The position numbers were made by a program, and so were the translations under genes. From Saprospiraceae bacterium (GTDB lineage Bacteria > Bacteroidota > Bacteroidia > Chitinophagales > Saprospiraceae), in assembly GCA_016719615.1 (NCBI GenBank), contig JADJYQ010000001.1:656501-720500 (forward strand): a stretch of DNA of 64,000 nucleotides, read 5' to 3'. The notes under the pieces were generated by a model. The model saw only the letters and a list, made by a program, of their open reading frames with translations, was not told the origin of the DNA and did not search any database. This document shows positions 8,831-17,236 of this stretch, in pieces (the first letter of the stretch is position 1; each line of letters opens with the position of its first letter).

Positions 8831-9595
8831 ATGCTGATTGTAATATCACCTTCCAAGGATCTTGACTTTAAAAAAGAAATTCCTACTGTTTCAGTTACGC
8901 AGCCGCGTTTTCTTTCGCAAACGCATGCGGTTGTGGAAGTCATGAAAAAAAAATCTGCTCGGCAACTCAAAAATCTGATGGATATCAGTGATAAATTAGC
9001 AGCAGAAAATGTCGATCGATATTTGAAATTCGAAATCCAACATCAGGTTTCGAATGCCCGGCCTGCAATATTTGCATTTTCCGGCGATGTCTACAGGGGA
9101 TTAGATGCTTATTCACTTGGTGAGCAAGAAATCAACTACTGCCATCAGCACTTGAGAATACTTTCCGGATTATATGGTTTACTCAGGCCTTTGGATCTCA
9201 TTCAGCCTTATCGTTTGGAAATGGGCATAGGCTTAAAAATTGGAAAGTTTAAAAATTTGTATCAGTTCTGGAAAGGAATTATTGGAAAGCAACTGCAAAA
9301 TGATCTCGAAAAATCCGGATATAATTATTTGATCAATTTGGCTTCACAGGAATATTTTCAAGCGATTCATTTGCCGGATTTGAAATATCCTGTGATAAAT
9401 ATCCATTTCAGAGAAGAGCGAAATGGAAAATTGAGCTTTGTGAGTTTTAATGCAAAAAAAGCCAGGGGATTGATGGCCAGATATTTGGCAGACCAACATT
9501 GTACGAATGCGTTACAAATAAAGGAATTTAATTTAGAAAATTACGGCTACAACGAAAAATTATCCGACGAATTTGATTGGTTTTTTACCCGATAA
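8831..9595 (+). CDS. yaaA: Peroxide stress protein YaaA (UPF0246)
   Basis: 254 residues starting MLIVISPSKDLDF. The family signatures IFAFSGDVYRGLDA, LRILSGLYGLLRPLDLIQPYRLEMG, YLINLASQEYF and VSFNAKKARGLMARYL are all present at the expected places, and length is typical. In E. coli YaaA lowers intracellular free iron during hydrogen peroxide stress and binds DNA. It overlaps nothing upstream (139 bp gap) and its stop lies 2 bp before the ATG of the penicillin acylase gene. Confidence 0.95.
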   Translation: MLIVISPSKDLDFKKEIPTVSVTQPRFLSQTHAVVEVMKKKSARQLKNLMDISDKLAAENVDRYLKFEIQHQVSNARPAIFAFSGDVYRGLDAYSLGEQEINYCHQHLRILSGLYGLLRPLDLIQPYRLEMGIGLKIGKFKNLYQFWKGIIGKQLQNDLEKSGYNYLINLASQEYFQAIHLPDLKYPVINIHFREERNGKLSFVSFNAKKARGLMARYLADQHCTNALQIKEFNLENYGYNEKLSDEFDWFFTR

Positions 9596-9597
9596 TT

Positions 9598-12021
9598 ATG
9601 AATGTAAAATATATAGTAAAAGGGTTCCCATTTTTTATTACTTTAATATGGTATTGGATGATGAGTACATCCTTCGTCATCAAAGAAAGTGCATTGCCAC
9701 CATTGGGATCTTTTTTTAGCCCTTCAACTGGTTTTTGGTGGAATGTGAAGTGGATGGATAAGAAAATTCCGCAAATATTAGACTTCAATGGAGTTGAAGG
9801 CGAAGTCATTCTGGATGATAGAATGGTGCCGCATATTTTTGCAGAAGACGATCATCAGGCTTATTTTATTCAGGGTTATATGCATGCGATGCATCGTTTG
9901 TGGCAAATGGATTTTTCAACGCGGGCTGCAGAAGGTCGACTTAGTGAAATCATTGGGGACAGGACCATTGAATTTGACCGCCTTAAGCGGCGTAAGGGTC
10001 TCGCCATTGCTGCGCGCATGAGTGTCGAACATTGGAAAAAAGACAGTTTTCTGCTCTCGCGTTTAGAATCATATTCACGTGGTGTGAATGCATATATCAA
10101 CAGTTTAGCCGAATATGAATTGCCTATAGAATATAAATTGTTGAATTATAAACCGGAAGCCTGGTCCATATATCGCAGCGCTTTATTTCATAAAAGTATG
10201 GCAGAAGTATTATGCGGACGTGATAAGGATTTAGATTTAAATAATGCAAGAGCATTTTTTAAAGAGAATTTTAAAATCTTATTTCCTGAAATGGATCATA
10301 TGACAGATCCTGTTATTCCATCGGGTACAAAATGGCCCGATTTTCCTAGTACTACTTTTCCTGAACAGCCTGATACTGCAAGTTTTGGATATCTTCCATT
10401 TATGAAAGAAGAATCAATATCCGGTTTGGGAAGCAATAATTGGGCGGTTGGATCGGCGATGTCAGCATCGGGAAATCCAATATTATGCAATGATCCTCAT
10501 CTGCATCTTACTTTACCGGCCATTTGGTATGAACAGCATATCGTCACACCTGAATACAATGTGTATGGGGTTACTTTTCCGGGTATAGCAGGGGTCGTCA
10601 TTGGTTTTAATAAACATATTGCCTGGGGAGTTACCAATGCAGGCTGGGATGTTTTGGATTGGTATAAAATCATGTGGAAAGATTCCAGTATGTCTGCATA
10701 TCATTTTGATGGTGAGTGGATCCAAACGAACGTTCGTTTGGATACCATAAAAATTAAGGGTGATCGCATTGTGATAGATACGGTGAGATTAACAAATTGG
10801 GGACCGGTCATATATACAGATCCGACGCATAAAAAGTATTCTCTTGCGATGCACTGGATTTTGCACGATCCTTATGAGCAACAGGAATTCAGAACCTTTA
10901 TGAGTCTCAATCGAGCAAAAAATTATGCGGACTACCGGAAAGCTTGTACCTATTTTCCATACCCTGCGCAAAATATTGTGTTTGCTTCCAATACAGGTGA
11001 TGTCGCTATCACTGTTGCTGGAAATATGCCTGTAAAACCGGATCAATTGGGCCGATTTGTATTGGATGGATCCAAGGGAAAAAATAAATGGAATGGATTT
11101 TTGGACCCGATATTTAACCCTTCCGTGAAAAATCCGGAACGGGGTTTTGTATCATCAGCAAATCAGAGAACAACTGATTTGAGTTTTCCGGTATATTATA
11201 ACGATGGAGATTTTAGATCATTTAGAGGCAGCTTGATTAACAGAATTCTCAGCGGCAAACACGACTGGACTGTCGAAACGATGAAAGAGTTACAATACAA
11301 CAGCTATAGTCTTAAAGCAGAATCTTCATTGCCAACCATGATTTCTTTGTTAGACACTTCAAAATTGAATGCTTCCTCAAAAGAAATTTTTCATCAATTA
11401 TTGGATTGGAATTATAATTACGATTCGACCAGTAAAAGTCCAGTCTATTTTGATTTATGGTTTGATATTTTGAATCAAATGGTTTGGGATGAGCTTGAGC
11501 AAACTTCTACGAAGTTAGATATTGCATTCCCTAATGAAATGGTGATGATCGATTGGTTGAAGAATAAACCGGAACATTTGTATTTTGATTATCAAAAAAC
11601 GGACCAGCGTGAAACTGCCCGCGACCTCGTTCAAATGTCATTTGATAGTCTGGTATTCCAAATGGATACCATGGATCGCGTCAAAGATTGGGCTCACTAT
11701 AAAGCAGCAGAGATCGTGCACATCGCACGAATCCCGGCCTTTGGCAAATTTAATGTGCGTACATCCGGTCATGAGGATATCATCAATGCACATGCCAGAG
11801 TATTTGGTCCTTCCTGGCGTATGATTGTCGAATTGCAAAAAGATTCAATGATTGCTTATGGTATTTATCCGGGCGGGCAAAGCGGACATCCGGGAAGCGC
11901 TTATTACGAGCACATGATTGAACCCTGGTCTAAAGGGAAATATTTCCGTTTATTAAATTGGGATCAAAAACCTGATGAAGGTAACTTTGATAACAGGATA
12001 CACTTTAAAAAGACAAAATGA
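9598..12021 (+). CDS. Penicillin acylase family protein (Ntn hydrolase)
   Basis: About 807 residues from ATG 9598, with an N-terminal hydrophobic signal/anchor. The order is that of a pro-enzyme: A-chain with GYMHAMHRLWQMDFSTRAAEGRLSEIIG, a spacer, then the autocatalytic junction GLG/SNNWAVG, where Ser279 becomes the N-terminal nucleophile of the B-chain. Further B-chain motifs follow (NDPHLHLTLPAIWYEQHI, GVTFPGIAGVVIGFNKHIAWGVTNAGWD, SANQRT). Such enzymes hydrolyse amide bonds of penicillins, acyl-homoserine lactones or other acyl-amides in the periplasm; the substrate is unknown here. The next gene overlaps its stop by 4 bases. Confidence 0.93.
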   Translation: MNVKYIVKGFPFFITLIWYWMMSTSFVIKESALPPLGSFFSPSTGFWWNVKWMDKKIPQILDFNGVEGEVILDDRMVPHIFAEDDHQAYFIQGYMHAMHRLWQMDFSTRAAEGRLSEIIGDRTIEFDRLKRRKGLAIAARMSVEHWKKDSFLLSRLESYSRGVNAYINSLAEYELPIEYKLLNYKPEAWSIYRSALFHKSMAEVLCGRDKDLDLNNARAFFKENFKILFPEMDHMTDPVIPSGTKWPDFPSTTFPEQPDTASFGYLPFMKEESISGLGSNNWAVGSAMSASGNPILCNDPHLHLTLPAIWYEQHIVTPEYNVYGVTFPGIAGVVIGFNKHIAWGVTNAGWDVLDWYKIMWKDSSMSAYHFDGEWIQTNVRLDTIKIKGDRIVIDTVRLTNWGPVIYTDPTHKKYSLAMHWILHDPYEQQEFRTFMSLNRAKNYADYRKACTYFPYPAQNIVFASNTGDVAITVAGNMPVKPDQLGRFVLDGSKGKNKWNGFLDPIFNPSVKNPERGFVSSANQRTTDLSFPVYYNDGDFRSFRGSLINRILSGKHDWTVETMKELQYNSYSLKAESSLPTMISLLDTSKLNASSKEIFHQLLDWNYNYDSTSKSPVYFDLWFDILNQMVWDELEQTSTKLDIAFPNEMVMIDWLKNKPEHLYFDYQKTDQRETARDLVQMSFDSLVFQMDTMDRVKDWAHYKAAEIVHIARIPAFGKFNVRTSGHEDIINAHARVFGPSWRMIVELQKDSMIAYGIYPGGQSGHPGSAYYEHMIEPWSKGKYFRLLNWDQKPDEGNFDNRIHFKKTK

Positions 12022-12374
12022 AGCAACAACTCCATTTGATCGTTTGCATTGCAGTTGCCGTATTGGCTTTGTTTATTCCATTATGGTATGCTCCTTTTTT
12101 ACTGGCTTTATTGTTTGTTTTAATCCTAAAAAAAGATTCGCCTCATTTATTACTCATGCATTTTTTAATATATGCTTTGATTTGTTTGCTGTATTGTCTA
12201 ATCATTCAATCTTTAGGAAGTCAGGATTTGGTAAACAGAATGGGGGCATTATTTTTAGGGACCTCTTCATTTACATTAGCGCTCATCAGCAGCTTGTTCT
12301 ATGGTCTAAGTGCATGCTTGGGAGCATGGTGTGGAAAAGCAATAAAAGGGATACTGGAACATCAAAAACATTAA
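12018..12374 (+). CDS. Small integral membrane protein
   Basis: 118 residues with about three to four hydrophobic segments (residues 6-38, 46-66, 75-103) separated by short charged loops. Its ATG overlaps the acylase stop (ATGA), so it is translationally coupled to it. No family recognised. The 3' end overlaps the convergent T9SS protein gene by 4 bp. Confidence 0.65.
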   Translation: MKQQLHLIVCIAVAVLALFIPLWYAPFLLALLFVLILKKDSPHLLLMHFLIYALICLLYCLIIQSLGSQDLVNRMGALFLGTSSFTLALISSLFYGLSACLGAWCGKAIKGILEHQKH

Positions 12375-13996
12375 TGATCCAAGACTTGCAAAGAAGTCTG
12401 CAGCAAAGTAAATTGATTGGCCAAAACATAAACAAAATAAGCGCCTGCAGGTAAATTGCTCAAATCCAATTCGAATTTATTATTTTCAATGGGAAAGATT
12501 TGTTTAGTATGTAGGATTTTTCCATTTGAATTCTGAACCCAGATATATGCCTGCTTTATTGATTGATTTGTATTTAGAAAGACTGTCGTTGTATATTTTG
12601 CTGGATTGGGATATGTCTCCAATTGTATTTTTTCTTTTTTATTTTGAAGTGCGATGTTGCTTGAGGGTTTGTTTTTAATATACCGGATTTTAATTAAATA
12701 GGGATTGGCTATCGTGAGATGTGCACTATCGTTTTGCCAGGGATTGCGATCCGGTCCCAAATTATATATTCCTCCAAAAATGTAAGCAAGGTTTGTAGTA
12801 TCATCAGATAATGCATTCAAGTCAATAATTTCATTTGATACCAATGGTAAACCCGGTATTAAATATACTTCTGAATTACTGCCCAGAAATCCTGGCATTT
12901 CTTCCGGCAACATCCATTCACTAAATTTTCTATTTTCATTTCTGGTAATACAACTGACAGATTTTACAAAAGGTACATAACTATCATGTGTTAGTTGACC
13001 TACAGAATCTCTATAAAACTCCGCCATTCCTCCAAAAAATACCTGGTGCGAACGATTGTTGGTTTGATCAAAGAAACTCAGTTTTGCGCAATTGTAAGCG
13101 CAGAATTTTTGATCAAAATCAAAAACTTCCTCGACATCTGTTTTGTCGATAATGGAAGTATTCAGAAATGGTCTGTTTACATTGTATTGGAAGACACCGG
13201 AATAGACCATAAGCTTTTCTTTTCCGTCAGCATCGATAAAGGGACTTAAATTAAAATCCCGTCGGTGAAAATTATAATCGTCGGTTTTTTTAAATACAAT
13301 TTTATATTTCAAACTGTCCTTATCTTTAAATAATTCAAAAATGCTCAGTGCGTCGGTATAAAACTGTTTTACATTTGAAGAATTGCTCGAATACTTACCT
13401 TCAAAATAATTGCCTCCGACCAAATAATATAAGGAGTCTTGAATGCGCATTTGGCCTCCTGCAACTGCAAAAAAAGAATCTTTAATAAACTCAAAAGCAG
13501 ATGCCGGATCACTTGATGATTCAACGAGGTGAATACAATCAGCAATATTTATTTTAGCGAGGTAGGGGTAGGTCTGATAGGTACCGGATGCATCCTGGCC
13601 ATATCCTCCGATCATGTACAGGTAATCTTTATCCTGGGTAAAGGTGCTGTTGGCAGCACTTAAAAAACCATTTATCTCCTTATTTGGAAAATTGAATGAT
13701 TGACTTGCAATGTGCATAGTTGCTGTATTCCAGACGTAGATAAATGTGTTGGCCTGATCATATTCAAATCCACTTTCTTTGGGGTGGATGCCATCTGTTC
13801 TGCCACCGATCATTAATACTTTTTCGCCAAGACTTGCAAATGCGAAGGAATGGATATGCGGCCAATCCGGTATTTTAAAAGTGTCGATATGGAAATGCCC
13901 CGGTATCTGAGCAAAGATGTATGATATAACTTTGAGCTGCAATAATAAAAGGAAGATCAATTTTTTGAAGCTGATTCTTAGACGCCACATTACCAT
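12371..13996 (-). CDS. Kelch-like beta-propeller protein with T9SS type A sorting domain
   Basis: 541 residues. After a signal-like segment (LIFLLLLQLKVISYIFAQ) come repeated Kelch-like blades (LMIGGRTDG, LYMIGGYGQD, YYLVGGNYFEG, VFFGGMAEFY, AYIFGGIYN), then a C-terminal domain beginning KIQLETYPNPAKYTTTVFLN and ending LSNLPAGAYFVYVLANQFTLLQTSLQVLDH. The YPNPA entry and the GAYFVYV strand are diagnostic for T9SS type A sorting, so the protein is exported to the surface by the gliding/type IX apparatus. The first ATG lies inside the end of the DoxX gene; an ATG at 13990 is an equally possible start. Confidence 0.85.
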   Translation of the reverse strand: MVMWRLRISFKKLIFLLLLQLKVISYIFAQIPGHFHIDTFKIPDWPHIHSFAFASLGEKVLMIGGRTDGIHPKESGFEYDQANTFIYVWNTATMHIASQSFNFPNKEINGFLSAANSTFTQDKDYLYMIGGYGQDASGTYQTYPYLAKINIADCIHLVESSSDPASAFEFIKDSFFAVAGGQMRIQDSLYYLVGGNYFEGKYSSNSSNVKQFYTDALSIFELFKDKDSLKYKIVFKKTDDYNFHRRDFNLSPFIDADGKEKLMVYSGVFQYNVNRPFLNTSIIDKTDVEEVFDFDQKFCAYNCAKLSFFDQTNNRSHQVFFGGMAEFYRDSVGQLTHDSYVPFVKSVSCITRNENRKFSEWMLPEEMPGFLGSNSEVYLIPGLPLVSNEIIDLNALSDDTTNLAYIFGGIYNLGPDRNPWQNDSAHLTIANPYLIKIRYIKNKPSSNIALQNKKEKIQLETYPNPAKYTTTVFLNTNQSIKQAYIWVQNSNGKILHTKQIFPIENNKFELDLSNLPAGAYFVYVLANQFTLLQTSLQVLDH

Positions 13997-14415
13997 TTTT
14001 CTTTAGGAAGTTTTGTAACTCCAAAAAACCTTCTGACTGAATATTTGCCGGTTCCGTAGACCAATACATGTATCATGCCTCCGATAAAAGCAATATTTTT
14101 CATGAAATGTATCGATTGAACATTTCTGATCTCTGGAGGGTCATTCCAAAACGGGAACACAATAAAAGTTACGGGAATCCAATAGAGAAGTAACAAGCTT
14201 ACGGCAAAACCAGGACGGTAGCCAATAAGTAAAAAGACACCACCAATAAAAAGGGCTATCGCAGTGAAATAGATGAGAAATTCAGGATACCAACTAAGTC
14301 CATATTCCAATAGCGTCTCTTTAGTTCGCTGGATAAACTGCAATGTTGTAAAAGCCTCGTAAATCGAAATGGTAGATATCATTGCCCTTGCCAGCAAATC
14401 AAAGCCGTCTTTCAT
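13990..14415 (-). CDS. DoxX family membrane protein
   Basis: 141 residues with four hydrophobic helices. The features FDLLARAMISTISIYEAFTTLQF, a central GGVFLLIGYRPGFAVSLLLLYWIPVTFIVFPFW and IQSIHFMKNIAFIGGMIHVLVYGTGKYS-type C-terminus match the DoxX/DoxD family of four-helix membrane proteins implicated in quinone or thiosulfate redox reactions. It overlaps the downstream T9SS gene by 7 bases. Function in this organism is unknown. Confidence 0.85.
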   Translation of the reverse strand: MKDGFDLLARAMISTISIYEAFTTLQFIQRTKETLLEYGLSWYPEFLIYFTAIALFIGGVFLLIGYRPGFAVSLLLLYWIPVTFIVFPFWNDPPEIRNVQSIHFMKNIAFIGGMIHVLVYGTGKYSVRRFFGVTKLPKEKW

Positions 14416-14448
14416 GGATATGGTATTGTATTAAACTAATTGAGGATC

Positions 14449-14799
14449 TCAGGCAGAAAAGGACTGCCCGCATCCACATGTATCTTTGGCATTGGGATTG
14501 ATAAAAGAAAATCCTCGGTTATCGAGGCCATTAACCCAATCTATTTGCATGCCCACCAAATAGAGGGAATGTGCTTTCTCCATAAAAACTTTAAATCCGC
14601 TGATATCGAAAAGAAGATCCTTTTCCTGAGGAAGATCAAATCCCAGTATATAGCTAAATCCTGAACAGCCGCCACCTTTTACACCTACTCTAAGTCCATG
14701 ACTATCAGGTATTTGTTGCTCATTTTTGATGCGCAATAATGCTTGGACAGCGGATTCTGTAAAGCAAATTGGGGTATCTTGAATCGTTTCTACCGACAT
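14449..14799 (-). CDS. Iron-sulfur cluster assembly accessory protein (IscA/HesB family)
   Basis: 116 residues. The A-type carrier signature is complete: GLRVGVKGGGCSGFSYILGFD with the first Cys, and the C-terminal CGCGQSF pair, giving the three conserved cysteines. The spacing C-x(n)-C-x-C and length are typical of IscA/ErpA/HesB proteins, which carry [Fe-S] clusters to apo-enzymes in the cytoplasm. It is a stand-alone gene with no isc/suf neighbours visible. Confidence 0.95.
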   Translation of the reverse strand: MSVETIQDTPICFTESAVQALLRIKNEQQIPDSHGLRVGVKGGGCSGFSYILGFDLPQEKDLLFDISGFKVFMEKAHSLYLVGMQIDWVNGLDNRGFSFINPNAKDTCGCGQSFSA

Positions 14800-14918
14800 A
14801 AAGCTTTATTGTTTAAAACGCAAAAGTAGCACTTTTGTTCGATGTCGGGCGCGATAGCTGCCAGTCTGGGGTTCATGCCATGTGATTATGATTAATTTTG
14901 CGTCTTAATCTTTGAACC

Positions 14919-15353
14919 ATGGAGTTTTTCTTTGAACTGCTAAAATATACACTACCTTCTGTTGTTGTTTTTCTAACGGCATATATGTTGATCAGGCAAT
15001 ATATTGAACAGGAAAACCGAAAATATTATGCCCATCTGCAAAAAGAACTCAAGCAACATAGTTTGCCTTTAAAGTTACAGGCTTATGAAAGGCTGGCTTT
15101 GTTTTTAGAGCGCATGCGCATGCATAATCTTCTCATGCGATTTGCGAGTGCTGACAGCGATTCCCAAACGACCTGTAAAATGTTAATGCTGGGAATCCAC
15201 CAGGAATTCGAACACAATCTGGTGCAACAAATCTATGTCAGTGAAAAATTATGGGAAATCATCATGCTGGCCAGAAATGAAACTTTACATGCCTTGGATG
15301 AGGCTTTTGTAGAATTTTCTGATAAGGATCCGTTGATGTTGAAAAACATTTGA
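14919..15353 (+). CDS. Conserved Bacteroidota protein with N-terminal membrane helix
   Basis: 144 residues: a single N-terminal transmembrane helix (KYTLPSVVVFLTAYMLI) followed by a soluble helical domain (LQKELKQHSLPLKLQAYERLALFLERM, HQEFEHNLVQQIYVSEKLWEIIMLARNE). Similar proteins are common in Bacteroidota, but I know no assigned function. Divergent from the IscA gene with a 119-bp gap. Confidence 0.75.
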   Translation: MEFFFELLKYTLPSVVVFLTAYMLIRQYIEQENRKYYAHLQKELKQHSLPLKLQAYERLALFLERMRMHNLLMRFASADSDSQTTCKMLMLGIHQEFEHNLVQQIYVSEKLWEIIMLARNETLHALDEAFVEFSDKDPLMLKNI

Positions 15354-15569
15354 ACAGTAAAGTAAATGCAGAAACTGAAAATTATTGATACAGCGATTGA
15401 GGGAATACGGAAAGAAATTCAGTTGGTGATATAGTTGTTAGTTGGTGCTTGAAATGTGATCGTTAATGGTACATAACTAACAAACGTTCGTAAGTTAATG
15501 ATGAATATTTGAAGTATATTTTTGTACATAAACATCCGCATTCTGAAAATTTATTTAGGAACAGCATTT

Positions 15570-15674
15570 CGTCTGGAAAACGGAGTTTTCCTATCGCCCC
15601 AGCGTATCCCGCTTTGAAAAATTCTACGGAGTCCATTATACATTTATAAAGCGGGATGAAGACTTCGCAGAGCT
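15570..15674 (+). repeat. Structured direct repeat, copy A
   Basis: About 105 bp containing a perfect hairpin GGAAAACGGAGTTTTCC (15575-15591), a CCCCAGCGT linker and a second stem ATCCCGCTTT (15606-15615) with AAAGCGGGAT (15648-15657), ending GCAGAGC. A closely similar copy in the same orientation lies at 16349-16453; together they bracket the DUF433/DUF5615 pair. Confidence 0.75.
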
Positions 15675-15703
15675 TAATGCATTTTAAATTGTCAAAGAAA
15701 CAG

Positions 15704-15711
15704 TATATTTG
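15704..15711 (+). promoter_or_regulatory. Bacteroidota -7 box (TATATTTG) at the DUF433 start
   Basis: TATATTTG is a perfect TAnnTTTG. It ends three bases before the ATG at 15715, so transcription would begin at about the start codon and give a leaderless message, if this box is used. Confidence 0.35.
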
Positions 15712-15714
15712 TAT

Positions 15715-15957
15715 ATGAAAAAAATTAAAGATCTTATAACTATAGATCCTGAGACTTTAGGAGGGCAGCCAGTTTTTAAAGGTACCCGAGTGCCTATTGA
15801 AACACTATTTAGCCACCTTGAAGAGGGTGTTTCACTAGATGAATTTCTTGCAGACTTTGATACTGTTTCCAAAGAACAGGCAATAGCTATCATAGAAATA
15901 GCAAATGAAATACTTTCTTCTAAAAAGATAGACGAATTATATGCTTCTATTGCTTGA
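15715..15957 (+). CDS. DUF433 family antitoxin
   Basis: 80 residues from ATG 15715: DLITIDPETLGGQPVFKGTRVPIETLFSHLEEGVSLDEFLADF followed by a helix ending IDELYASIA. The GGQPVFKGTRVPIETLF core is the classic DUF433 winged-helix motif; such proteins act as DNA-binding antitoxins paired with DUF5615 PIN-like toxins. The downstream partner overlaps its last 17 bases, as usual for this pair, but is broken. Flanked by structured direct repeats. Confidence 0.9.
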   Translation: MKKIKDLITIDPETLGGQPVFKGTRVPIETLFSHLEEGVSLDEFLADFDTVSKEQAIAIIEIANEILSSKKIDELYASIA

Positions 15958-16262
15958 TGAAAATTTACCAAAAAGGTAAAAAAATGATTTAACAGAACAT
16001 GATGTATTTACAATAAAAGAACGGGGGCTGGAATGGATTAAAAAACGGATTGTTACTACAAAAATTAATCGAAAATAAGTTTGACGCGCTTTTAACATTC
16101 GATAAAAATATGCAGTATCAACAAAATTTTAAAACATATCCAATTACAGTAATTGTTTTGAGTGCCCGGATCAATAAATATACTGTTCTGATGAAACTAA
16201 TACCAGAAGTTTTAGATATACTTAGAAAGCCATTAATTGCTGGGCCTATCGAAGTCAAATAA
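15941..16262 (+). pseudogene. DUF5615 PIN-like toxin, broken
   Basis: The start MLLLDENLPKR is the conserved N-terminus of DUF5615 PIN-like proteins, with the first catalytic Asp. Codon 12 after it is TAA where Leu (TTA) is expected, and an extra G in the run at 16021-16026 shifts the frame; after removing it the frame reads ERGWNGIKNGLLLQKLIENKFDALLTFDKNMQYQQNF, including the second acidic motif LTFDKN. Two independent lesions, one of them not a homopolymer change, suggest true inactivation, although sequencing error is possible for the G run. An inactive toxin with an intact antitoxin is a stable end state. Confidence 0.85.
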
Positions 16263-16348
16263 AAAGTGCCATCACTTAATAGGATAGTTCTTGGTAATCA
16301 GCATAATCGAAATGGAAAGCTAATCGAAAATTACTTCAGTTAATGATC

Positions 16349-16453
16349 CGTTTGGAAAACGGAGTTTTCCTATCACCCCAGCGTATCCCGCTTTGAAAAA
16401 ATTTGGGGTGTATATTTTACAATAATTTAGCGGGAGGAGACTATGCAGAGCGG
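16349..16453 (+). repeat. Structured direct repeat, copy B
   Basis: Same orientation and layout as copy A at 15570: hairpin GGAAAACGGAGTTTTCC (16354-16370), then CACCCCAGCGTATCCCGCTTTG, a diverged loop, AGCGGGA (16429-16435) and GCAGAGCG. The stems are conserved while the loop between them differs, which suggests that the structure matters. Confidence 0.75.
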
Positions 16454-16500
16454 TTTTATTTATATTATTTGAAATTTGAAAACTAACGATAGTTAGTTTT

Positions 16501-16632
16501 CAAACAGTCAAACAGTCAAACAGTCAAACAGTCAAACAGTCAAACAGTCAAACAGTCAAACAGTCAAACAGTCAAACAGTCAAACAGTCAAACAGTCAAA
16601 CAGTCAAACAGTCAAACAGTCAAACAGTCAGC
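16501..16632 (+). repeat. Octamer tandem repeat (AAACAGTC)n
   Basis: About 16 near-perfect copies of AAACAGTC in a row. There are no spacers, so it is not a CRISPR array. A second low-complexity stretch of CCTACCCA/CCTACACA units follows at about 16690-16747, next to the 3' end of the broken VOC gene. Confidence 0.9.
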
Positions 16633-16689
16633 ACAGTCAAAGTCCAAATGTCAATAGCAAAGAGTCAATCTTACAATATTCCTACATTC

Positions 16690-16747
16690 CTACAAGCCTA
16701 AATGCCTACCCACCTACACACCTACCCACCTACCCACCTACACACCT
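16690..16747 (+). repeat. (CCTACMCA)n short tandem repeat
   Basis: Around seven units of CCTACCCA or CCTACACA ending just downstream of the VOC reading frame on the opposite strand. Same type of 3'-end minisatellite as the arrays at 3232, 4036 and 21708. Confidence 0.7.
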
Positions 16748-16755
16748 CTTCCTCC

Positions 16756-17120
16756 TCATCCTGCATTCGGATCATCCTGAAAAATGCCATGGATGTTGCC
16801 CTCGGATCTTTGAAATATGCTAACCAACCGACCGTTGGGATGGGCATTTGGGTACTAACCATGCCTCTCCGGCGGATTCGATTTTTGAACAATGCGCTTC
16901 TACATTTTCAACCTGGATGGTATTCACAATGGGTTGATCCGGATGTTTTTTAGACATGAGTCCGCCGTTGATGCCCGGTGTGTTGGGATCTCCTGTTGTC
17001 ACAGACCAATAATCCATGTTTCCAAATTGAGAAAAGGTCCAACCAAATACTTCGGTAAAAAATTTCATAACTTCTGCCGGATGATCGCAGGATTTCAAAG
17101 TGTACAATTCTGTGATTCAT
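16756..17120 (-). pseudogene. VOC (glyoxalase-like) family protein, frameshifted
   Basis: The frame from ATG 17120 reads MNHRIVHFEI, then the homologous sequence continues in other frames as DHPAEVMKFFTEVFGWTFSQFGNMDYWSVTTGD, GINGGLMSKKHPDQPIVNTIQVENVEAHCSKIESAG and finally TVGWLAYFKDP and GIFQDDPNAG before TGA at 16756. This is a full-length bleomycin-resistance/dioxygenase (VOC) protein of about 120 residues. Reading it needs four single-base additions, each lengthening a homopolymer (CC, GG, AAAA and GG). Such a pattern points to under-called homopolymers in the sequence at least as much as to decay. Confidence 0.8.
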
Positions 17121-17236
17121 TTGATTTCGTTATTTTTAGTATTAAAATTATTCAAATATACGAATCTGTGATTTGGAATTAGAGCTGTCTAAAAAAAATC
17201 ACGCGTAGTCTGTTGATTCAAAAAATAAACCTTATG

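Noticed and set aside
15570..16453. Integron attC sites around the toxin-antitoxin pair
   Set aside because: The repeats lack the GTTRRRY/RYYYAAC core sites at their ends and no integron integrase is present; only the general cassette idea is kept.
16501..16632. CRISPR-like regular repeat array
   Set aside because: The units are eight bases long and directly adjoining, with no spacers and no cas genes near; it is a simple tandem repeat.
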